15,049 nucleotides of DNA from Falciphora oryzae. Taxonomy: Eukaryota; Ascomycota; Sordariomycetes; Magnaporthales; Magnaporthaceae. The position numbers and the translations under genes were made by a program. This document shows positions 8,608-15,049 of the stretch, in pieces (position 1 is the first letter of the stretch; every line of letters starts with the position of its first letter). The notes under the pieces were generated by a model. That model was given only the letters and a program-made list of their open reading frames with translations, had not been told where the DNA came from and ran no database searches. The stretch lies in the NCBI GenBank assembly GCA_000733355.1, contig JNVV01000091.1, forward strand, positions 45,739 to 60,787, in the 5' to 3' direction.

Positions 8608-10144
8608 GCTGGGGTAATTTCGATAGCATATCGGCCTTTTCATTTTGCTTTCCTGGCCGGTAGTTGATTATAAACCAATAACCAGCCAGCTGTTGTGCCC
8701 ATTTAGCTTGCTTTCGATTAAGGACTTTGGCCGTTAGGAAATATTCGAGGTTCCGGTGATCCGTATAAACCTTTATCCAGTGCTTTGCCCCTTTGAGGTA
8801 ATGCCTCCACCTAGCGAAGCAGTCGACGACCGCCAAAAGTTCCTTATCGTGGATTTCATAGTTGATTTCGGCGGGCGACATTTTGCGTGAATGGAAGGCA
8901 ACGGGGTGTAGTTTATTGGTTTCGGGGTCCCTTTGGGATAACACCCTTCCAAGGGCAAAGTCCGAAGCGTCCATTTCAACTTGTGCTGGAAGAGATGGGT
9001 CGAAATGCCGGAGTATCGGAGGCGAAACGAAAGCGACTTTAAGGGCTTCGAAGGCTTGTTCCATTTCGGGGGTCCATCGCCATTGGCTTTTGGGCAAGGC
9101 GTTGGCCGTCGTTATAGGCCTAACGATTTTTGAAAACCCCTTAATAAACCTCCTGTAAAAGTTGGCAAAGCCGACGAACGACTGGGAGTTTTTAAGGCAG
9201 TTAGGGGCCTTCCATTGGATGATAGCATCAACCTTGTCCTTGGACATTGCGATGCCCTCGGGTCCTATTATGTGACCAAGGAACTCGACTTCGTGTACCC
9301 CCCAAACGCATTTGCGAGGGGCCACGGCCAGGTTGTGTTTAGTAAGGCGGCGAAGCACCTCCTTTACCAAACTATCGTGTTGTTCCTTGGTCTCTGCGTA
9401 TATTAAGAGGTCATCCAAATACACAAGGAGCCCGGCATCGATAAGGTCCATAAAGATATGGTTCATTATGCTTTGGAAGGTGGCGGGGGCGTTGATAAGG
9501 CCCATAGGCATAACCGTGAACTCGAAGACGCCGTATTTGCAGCGGAAGGCCGTAAGCCATTCGTGCCCTTTTTTCATCCGAATTAGGTTAAACCCAGTTT
9601 TGAGGTCGATTTTCGTTTTCCATTTGGCATTCCGAAGTCGATCCTGGAGCTTTGTAATAAGCGGGATAGGGCACCGAATCGGAATCGTTTTGGCGTTTAC
9701 GTCCCTGTAGTTGACCACCACCCTTAAGGGATCGAGGGGGTCTTTCTTTTCTGCGAACATAAGGGGCGAATTGTTGGCAGTTTTGCATGGCCTGGCCCGA
9801 CCGATTCGTACCTGCTTTTCCAGCCACGGCTTTAGGATATCCAATTCCCTTTAGCTCATTGGGTACAAGGGGCCATGAGTTAATTGAGCTCCTTTTTTAA
9901 GGTGAATTTCGTGGTCCCAGGGCTGATGATCGGGAAAACGGGTGGCAGCCGCTTCCGTTATAATAGGGAGAAATTCCCTAAACTCCTGTGGCACCGATTC
10001 GAGGCCGTCCGAATCCGCTTTGGTTACTTCCTTAAGGGAAGGAATACCGTGCCCGTATTTAATAGCGGCAATAATCGCGGGCTCGACTGTTTTTATGTTC
10101 TTTCGAAGGCGTAAGCCTTTGGGCGGCCGTAAATCCTGTGGCTT
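8608..10144 (-). pseudogene. Reverse transcriptase and RNase H regions of Gag-Pol
   Basis: After a linker with a TAA at 9851-9853 (after GPLYPMS) comes an open stretch from 9844. RT motifs are VVVNYRDVNAKT, KTKIDLKTGFNLIRM with the first catalytic Asp, FTVMPMGLINAPATFQ, and the active-site box VYLDDLLIY (YLDD at 9421-9410). The thumb/connection part has EFLGHIIGPEGI and FANFYRRFIKGFSKI. RNase H shows Asp in VEMDASDFALG, Glu in HDKELLAVV, Asp in VYTDHRNLEYF and Asp in KADMLSKLP, all four catalytic acids retained. GRVLSQ, where GAVLSQ or GGVLSQ is usual, hints at a G-to-A change. The enzyme copies element RNA into DNA and removes the RNA strand. Confidence 0.93.
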
Positions 10145-10606
10145 TCAGGCCCGGGGCTTGTTGCACTTCCGGCATTTGTCCGAATCCATCCGGATATCCC
10201 GAAGGTCGCGATCCAGTAACCCCAGCGGTGGGTGTTGCCTTTGCCATGCGAAGGGCAGGATAATATCGCAATCTGGATCCGTAGGACTAACTTCGAACGT
10301 TTCCGTAAAATAGTGCGTTTTGTGCCGGAGGGTAACGTCGACGACTAGTTGCTTTCCGGCCTCTGGTTCGATTTTCCCTGAAAAGGAGGTCATCACGCGA
10401 GGGATAGCTCTATCAACCAGGTGACCCGGGAGTTGCTTCGCTATTTTGTTTGACATGACCTTCGTATCGCTGCCTCCATCCAAAAGGACCCGGACAGGTA
10501 TCTCCTTCGGTCCCCTCGCCCGTATATACATGCGGAGGATCGGTCTTGCGAGTTCCTTATCCGTTAAGGGCCTTCGGGACTGGTTGGCGGTGATAATCGA
10601 TGGTTG
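10145..10606 (-). pseudogene. Aspartic protease region of Gag-Pol
   Basis: It is in the same frame as gag. The active-site loop reads VRVLLDGGSDTKVMS (Asp codon at 10480-10478), followed by a hydrophobic stretch and DPDCDIILPFAW, corresponding to the second conserved part of retropepsins (I-L-G-x-x-W-like). Most family members have D-S/T-G-A/S, whereas here the middle residue is Gly (GGA), which needs at least two base changes from Ser or Thr codons and so is probably not a simple RIP product. The enzyme would cut the polyprotein into mature parts. A tail with DKCRKCNKPRA ends at TGA 10145-10147, plausibly CGA before mutation. Confidence 0.78.
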
Positions 10607-10609
10607 TCA

Positions 10610-11842
10610 ACAGTCATCGTCCGATTCCGAATCTGATAGTTCAAAGATTCGTGGTTCGCTCGGGGCTTCTGAGGTGAGGCCAGCGATTTTAGCCTTTTTG
10701 GCCTGTGGCTGTTCCTCCTGTTCGTCCGTTGCAAAGCGTTTAAGGATGGATTTGGCACCGGCCGTTTTTGCTGGTGTAGGAGGGAGTTCCTTGCCGTTGG
10801 TGTCCTTTTTGGCGTAGCATTTTAACGTATGGTGCCCTTCTCTTCCGCAGCGCCAGCAATCGGCTTTGGCCAACTTTCGTGCGTCGATATCGCGTTGTTC
10901 GATTCCTTCGAGTGCCAATTTGGTGGTAGTCCAAATGTTGTTCTTTTTGTCGGCGGCCTTTTTATCATTGGCCTTCTTTCCGGAACGGGAGCTTGAGGAT
11001 GGACTTGGGTTCCTGTCTTTGGAGCCCTTGCCGCGGCGACGGCCCGCGTTCGAGCGCTCCTGATTCGAAGCGGGCTCGTCTTTTCCCTTTTCCTTTTGGC
11101 CCGTTCCTTGCATCAAAGCCTTAATGGAGGCTCTATCCGCGAGCTTTTGCTCGTAAGTGATCCCTGCCTCCTAAAAGGCCTCGAGGAATTCGGCGTCGTC
11201 CGTAGGAATTCGACCTTTATTGGCATATACCAAATCGGCGATACCTTCGGGTAGCGAGGATCGGACGAAATCCCGGAAGGTCGTGCCGGTCCATCGGGTA
11301 GTGATATTGTACTGCCCCAGCTCCGTTAGGTAGCCGACGATATCGCCGTTGTACTTTAGGGACCGGAGCTTTTTGGCATCGGTTCGTTCCTCGTTAGGGT
11401 CCTTATAGTGTTCCTCCAGCGACGAAGCGTATCCTTTCCAAGAATTTTAAACGTTTATGGATTCCAGTGAACGTGCCCTGGCTACGTGCCATTGGAGGGC
11501 GGCTCCTTTTAGGAGGGACCCAACCCAAGTGATGCGGTGCGGGTCACCCGTGAAGCTTTGGGGGCAGGCGTTCATATAAGCCTGTACCACGAACCACCAG
11601 TCTTTAAATTTGGTGCGATCCTTTTCGAAAGCGCTGGGGGTTTTAAGTTGCACGGGGTTGACTATAAAGACCGTGCCTTGGGGAGTTCCCCTAGGGGGTT
11701 GCGAAGCCCTATCGCCTGGCGGAGAGGGTGATCGGAACAGCCGTGGCCTTCGGTTAGGAGGTCTCGGTGGCAGGTTATTATCGCTATCATCCGATTCCGA
11801 AGAGTCCGAAAAGTCCGTGTTAAAAGAACTAATGTATTTAGC
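10610..11842 (-). pseudogene. gag: gag region: capsid-like domain and CCHC zinc knuckle
   Basis: The sense strand opens with an acidic Ser/Asp run (SDSSESDDSDNN) and a Pro/Arg-rich linker. A capsid-type stretch follows, containing KFKDWWFVVQAYMNACP and LLKGAALQWHVARA, typical of retrotransposon gag. After a TAA (11447-11449) come SSLEEHYKDPNEE and FRDFVRSSLPEGIADLVY, then a TAG (11171-11173) where Trp would be a plausible ancestor. The basic nucleocapsid part holds the knuckle CWRCGREGHHTLKC (10858-10817), matching C-x2-C-x4-H-x4-C. Gag packages element RNA into virus-like particles. The region ends at TGA 10607-10609 in continuous frame with protease. Confidence 0.88.
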
Positions 11843-11845
11843 TTA

Positions 11846-12437
11846 GGTTGGGTGCATAGGCCCAACCTACCATGTACTACTCTTATTAGATTATCTACCC
11901 TGTACTGTTGTGGGGTTGTGCACAGGAGTAGCGGGCAGGGCTTATAGCGTACCCGGGGGTGGCTTACAGCATCTACAGCGCTTACCGAAAGCCTGAAGGT
12001 GGCCTGTAGCCCTTGTAGGATGCCTAAGCACCCAAATCAGCCGTTGTAGGTCGCACTGACTCGCCTACCCTGCACATCTACCTTGCACAGAATTGGTCAG
12101 GAGTTAATTTGCACAAATCAGAATTGGAGGCCCAACGCGGAGATGGGTTTGGTGGCCGTGGGTCGATTTTTTGGAAATCCCATACAAAATAATTTTTCGG
12201 AAAATCCCTTGCGGCACCGGAAGCCCCCACGGCGGAGAACCCGCGAGATCGATGTCGGTGGGTATATGAGGGAAGCGATTGTTGGCGCCCCTCAACTGCA
12301 ATACAAGCCTGTTCCACCCACTAAGCTTGGGGCCCCGACAGCGCTATTTATAGCGCCTGTCAGGGCCCAATCCAACTAACCGAAACCCTGCTGGCCACTG
12401 TAACTGCGCTGCAAATCCCCGATTTGACCTCCCAAAC
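11846..12437. other. Spacer between ORF1 and gag, with two strong palindromes
   Basis: About 590 bp inside the retrotransposon without a credible coding frame on the sense strand. It holds a hairpin TAGGTTGGG / CCCAACCTA (11844-11852 and 11861-11869) right at the upstream edge of gag, and a near-perfect hairpin built on GCGCTATTTATAGCGC (12337-12361). On the sense strand the edge next to gag reads CCTAAGCTAAATACATTAG, which could be an intron branch and acceptor, but no convincing donor was found. It may be an untranslated leader for gag or a degraded insertion. Confidence 0.4.
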
Positions 12438-14108
12438 TTAATAGTCCGGATTACCGGCGGGTTGTCCCTGTGTCCGTCCCGGCGTAATGCTTGTGCGGGC
12501 TTGGTTTGCTCGGGTTTGTGAATCCCTTAGGGTCCTTTCCATTTGTGCGGCCAGCAAGCCGGCGTTCGATCCGACGATCCGTTCCCGCGCTATCGAGCTT
12601 GTTTGTTTAAAAGCGGAAGGCGGAAGTATATCGGTATCAACTTCGGCCCTATCTTCCCTAGTGGGTACGTCCTGGGGAGAGCTTCGGTTTGATCCGGGTT
12701 GTTAAGACGATCGTTGCAGGGCCGAGAGTACAGTAGCTGATTTAGGCCGCTTTCCTTGTGCTGTAAGCCGCCGGCTTTCCCGTACGGCGTCCTTAACAAG
12801 CTGGCGAGTTTGGGCCAATATGCGTCGCTCGGCTTCTGTCACACGGAAGAACCTGTGGACTCGCCTAATCGGCCCCACAGAAGGTCCGGGAACCGGTATA
12901 GGTGCCCAACGGCCCCGAGGCCCAAAGGCCGAAGGCCGGAGGGGCAGTGTGAATCATGTACTCGATACTTCGCACGGATCACAGGGTGGTTTATATAAAC
13001 CCTGCCATCTCCTATGTCCTCCATGAAAGATTCCTTCTTCCTCAAGCATCTCTTGAGCCCATAGAAAGATTATCTGCAATCTAGAGATTCCTTCTCCAAG
13101 CCGTCTTTGACCCCTTGTTACAGCTTCGGTAAGGGCCTCGGGCGAAACATGCTCCTTGGTTAGGAGATCCTGGATTTGGGCATCCTTATCGACGGCCCAG
13201 TTAGTGACTCCCTTTTCGAAGGTGGAAAGTCGTGCTTGTAGGTTTTGCAAGTGGTTTTGTTGGGCCCGAGTAACGTCCCGGAGCTGAATTAGGGCCTCCG
13301 AACGGGTTTGTTGCTCTTCGGCTAAAGTGGCAATCGTAGCCCAAACTTGTTGTGCAAATGCCTGGCTTTCTCCGATGATCCGTTGCCGGAATGCCTTTTG
13401 TTGTTCGGCAGAAGCGATCAGGCCTTCCTTATATAAGGAGACGACGGTACTGTACGCGTGGGTGATGTGGTCGTAATGGGTCCTGATTTCGCGGATTTGT
13501 TCCCGATCGGCGAGGATTTCCTGGCTCACATTTCGGGATAGGGCTGAAATTGCTTCGTGCGTACTGATGAATTCCCGCTGGATTTCAGTCATCCAGCCCG
13601 GAGGATCCTGAAGGCGTCCCACGGATATAAGGGCTTGTTGTTCGAGGGCCATGCTGAAAGGGGGTGCCGAATACAGGATAAGTGCCCTTTGATCGTCGAG
13701 CATAGGTGTATCTTGACGTTCTCTCGGTGCAGACCGGGAGGGGCCTTCGGGGGCTTTTCCGGCCGCTTTTTCAGATTGGGCCGGCATGGTATCGGCAGGC
13801 ATACCGGAATCGCTAGGCAAAGAAGGGGATTCCATAGCCGGCATGCTAAAGTCGCTTGGTAGGGAAGGAGATGTCGTTGCAGACGAGATGAGGGGGTCCG
13901 GTTCCCTGTATTCCTGGGCAGAGTAGAATCCCAAGGGTACAAGGGAGAATTTCCGGCCTTTTTTGGAGTCCCGTGGTTTCTTTAGGGCGATTAAGAGGGT
14001 GAAACGACCCTCCTGTATATTTTTTTCGCTTTCACCCGTTCGAGAACACCGGTGACAGTTAAAATGTTTGTGGTGTGGCCCTAGGGTTTTATTCGCTAAA
14101 GAAGGCAA
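12438..14108 (-). pseudogene. ORF1: extra coiled-coil protein encoded between the 5' LTR and gag
   Basis: The frame opens with ATG at 14108, 100 bp inside the 5' LTR, and runs to a TAA at 12438-12440. Leaving out the 291-bp solo LTR plus duplication, about 460 codons stay in frame, with one TAA at 12702-12704. The N terminus (residues 1-70) is basic with NCHRC. Residues 80-110 carry a short repeat (SPSLPSDFSMPA, SPSLPSDSGMPA). Residues 165-330 are charged, Gln/Glu/Leu-rich and likely coiled coil (for example DREQIREIRTHYDHITHAYS). The visible ORF to 12954 is a hybrid whose last ~55 residues come from the solo LTR. It is not in gag's frame and matches no retrotransposon protein I know, so function is unknown. 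Possible roles are structural or assembly, but this is speculation. Confidence 0.7.
12837..13122 (+). mobile_element. Solo LTR of the same family, antisense, nested in ORF1
   Basis: This is a 286-bp copy of the LTR in the opposite orientation to the host element. It is bounded by the 5-bp direct repeat GCTTC (12832-12836 and 13123-13127), a perfect target duplication, so it arrived by its own integration and then lost the internal part by LTR-LTR recombination. It differs from the 3' LTR at about three sites and keeps C at two CpG positions where both other LTRs have T. With the duplication it adds 291 bp, a multiple of three. The apparent ORF tail before 12954 and the plus frames at 12820-13026 are LTR read-through. 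Confidence 0.95.
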
Positions 14109-14195
14109 CAGTTGGGGTTTGGGGGTGCCGATTGACAGGGCCTTTCCAGAGCTTAGGAGGAAAGATAGTGAGGCTTCCGTCAGGGGGCAGAGCGA

Positions 14196-14206
14196 AGAAA
14201 GATTAT
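14196..14206 (-). promoter_or_regulatory. Primer-binding site of the self-priming type
   Basis: One base inside the 5' LTR, the sense strand reads ATAATCTTTCT. This is an exact 11-nt reverse complement of AGAAAGATTAT inside the LTR (6664-6654 in the 3' LTR, 13063-13073 in the solo LTR). Tf1 and sushi-type elements prime reverse transcription by folding the first 11 nt of their own RNA onto such a site. No TGG-led tRNA complement is seen here. The role is inferred from complementarity and position. Confidence 0.75.
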
Positions 14207-14207
14207 T

Positions 14208-14493
14208 TGTAACAAGGGGTTAAAGACGGCTTGGAGAAAGAATCTTTAGATTGCAGATAATCTTTTTATGGGCTCAAAAGATGCTTGAGGAAAAAGGAAT
14301 CTTTCATGGAGGATATAGGAGATGGCAGGGTTTATATAAACCACCCTGTGATCCGTGCGAAGTATTGAGTACATGATTTACACTGCCCCTCCGGCCTTCG
14401 GCCTTTGGGCCTCGGGGCCGTTGGGCACTTATACCGGTTCCCGGACCTTCTGTGGGGCCGATTAGGTGAGTCCACAGGTTCTTCCGTGTGACA
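14208..14493 (-). repeat. 5' LTR of the chromovirus (286 bp, RIP-like changes)
   Basis: Same length and orientation as the 3' LTR. All of the roughly eight differences are transitions with T or A in this copy (for example GGGGTTAAAG versus GGGGTCAAAG, GATATAGG versus GACATAGG). One change (14266) falls in the 11-nt self-priming sequence, leaving a single mismatch here, whereas the 3' and solo LTRs keep it intact. Confidence 0.95.
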
Positions 14494-14566
14494 CTTGCTA
14501 GCGACCCAGAAACCCGGCGCCTCCTCCCGCGCAACACGTCAGCGCCCTCGTTTTCCCTCGCGGCCG
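14494..14566. other. 73-bp unique sequence between the 5' LTR and the right inverted-repeat arm
   Basis: GC-rich sequence with no visible feature. Its first five bases (CTTGC) do not match the five bases before 6605 (CCGAT), so no target duplication is seen for the full retrotransposon. Confidence 0.6.
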
Positions 14567-14958
14567 CACCTTCCCCCCGAAAAATTTTCCTGTCGGACCC
14601 ACTGTTAGTAGCCGCTAAGGAATCCCGGCCATTTTGGTAGTGGTGCCACCAAAAATGAGCCGGCAGCACAACAGGGTCTAATAGGCCATTTGGCTTTGTT
14701 TGACCCGCGTTTTCCGACTCCTTTTAATAACGACGTCGGCAACGCAACTGGGCTAAAAAAGCAGAGAATGGCTGGCAAAGGTATGCGGGTGCCTATTGCT
14801 AGTCGAGGGGAAGGCCTGCACCCTATCGCCTAGGGCGCGCTTCGCGCGCGCCGAAACCTTCGATAATCGGGTGCTCCAACCTCCGCGCATCACCAGACCG
14901 CCCTTCGATTTCCTTTTCGCTTTCGCCTCGCGCACCGAGCCGAACGATTCGAACGCAC
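14567..14958 (-). repeat. Right arm of the 392-bp long inverted repeat
   Basis: Reverse complement of 1-392, equal length, no indels. It has the more T/A-rich state at most differing sites, so it appears more heavily mutated than the left arm. It ends at ...GAACGCAC, and 14959-15049 has no counterpart because the left flank lies outside the window. Confidence 0.93.
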
Positions 14959-15049
14959 AAGAAGACTGCAGGCCGGAAAGCAGTTAGAACACATTGGACG
15001 AATAGCCGGCCCGGCCGCCGCCGTCCCCCGCCACACACGCGACCCTTTC

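Larger units (their letters stand above)
6905..11842 (-). pseudogene. Single-frame Gag-Pol polyprotein, disabled by 11 in-frame stops
   Basis: One frame runs from just after a stop at 11843-11845 to a TAG at 6905-6907, about 1,645 codons, in the order Gag, protease, RT, RNase H, integrase, chromodomain. There is no frameshift between gag and pol, so the ancestor probably made one polyprotein, as Tf1 does. Internal stops lie at 11447, 11171, 10607, 10145, 9851, 8177, 8054, 7823, 7763, 7682 and 7064 (low coordinate of each). Each can be explained by one transition from TGG, CAA, CAG or CGA, and several sit where Trp or Gln is expected in the family (for example before EPWEHF in the chromodomain and before TDGQTERLN in integrase). 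No ATG is found at the gag N terminus in this frame. Confidence 0.93.
6605..14493 (-). mobile_element. 7.9-kb chromodomain Ty3/gypsy LTR retrotransposon (chromovirus), decayed
   Basis: Two 286-bp LTRs in the same orientation (6605-6890 and 14208-14493) flank an internal region read on the minus strand: self-priming site, extra ORF1, spacer, then gag, protease, RT, RNase H, integrase with GPY/F module and chromodomain, and polypurine tract. This order and the C-terminal chromodomain define chromoviruses, which direct integration to particular chromatin. The 5' and 3' LTRs differ by about eight transitions, all leaving T/A in the 5' copy. No matching target duplication is seen (CCGAT before 6605, CTTGC after 14493). 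The copy cannot move on its own because gag-pol holds 11 stops. An antisense solo LTR of the same family is nested at 12837-13122. Confidence 0.95.

Noticed and set aside
9312..9710. Plus-strand open frames across 8.8-10.1 kb
   Set aside because: These are antisense shadows of the RT/RNase H coding sequence on the minus strand.
12820..13026. Plus-strand ORF through the solo LTR, also seen at 14304-14669 on minus
   Set aside because: The same LTR-internal open frame occurs in each LTR copy, and LTRs are not expected to code for protein here.
12954..13122. C-terminal part of the 384-codon ORF as genuine ORF1 sequence
   Set aside because: It is read-through of the antisense solo LTR. The real frame resumes below 12832 after the inserted 291 bp.

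Overview
The window looks like a transposon-rich, gene-poor tract of a filamentous ascomycete (Pezizomycotina). Reasons: a HET-domain gene and a fungal multi-membrane-span protein gene, a short GT-AG intron with a CTGAT branch-like site, a chromodomain Ty3/gypsy retrotransposon, and C-to-T / G-to-A mutation between repeat copies that resembles repeat-induced point mutation (RIP). No intact host gene was found. No tRNA, rRNA or CRISPR array was seen.

Layout. Two 392-bp arms of one inverted repeat sit at 1-392 and 14567-14958. The left side (393-2089) is mostly anonymous, but holds a 470-bp foldback element (987-1456) with ~125-bp inverted ends and an 8-bp direct repeat. Next comes a divergent pair of broken host genes: a two-exon multi-span membrane protein on the minus strand (2090-3398) and a HET-domain gene on the plus strand (4234-5335). 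The HET gene has three in-frame stops and is cut off by a transposon.

That transposon (E1, 5336-6188) has 46-bp terminal inverted repeats and TTA on both sides, as expected for a PIF/Harbinger-like non-autonomous element. A relative (E2, from 6192) starts right after the shared TTA and is truncated at 6604 by an LTR retrotransposon.

The retrotransposon (6605-14493, minus strand, 286-bp LTRs) is a chromovirus. Gag, protease, RT-RNase H, integrase and chromodomain lie in one uninterrupted frame (11842 to 6905) broken only by 11 stop codons and no frameshift. The 11 nt just inside its 5' LTR are exactly complementary to 11 nt inside its 3' LTR, the arrangement used for self-priming by Tf1/sushi-type elements. 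Between the 5' LTR and gag there is an extra coiled-coil ORF (12438-14108), itself split by an antisense solo LTR of the same family with a perfect 5-bp target duplication (GCTTC).

Inferred order of events: HET/membrane-protein pair; E2 insertion into HET; E1 insertion at E2's TTA edge; chromovirus arrival in E2; solo LTR formation; RIP-like decay. The full retrotransposon lacks a matching target duplication, so its ends may have been reshuffled by recombination.
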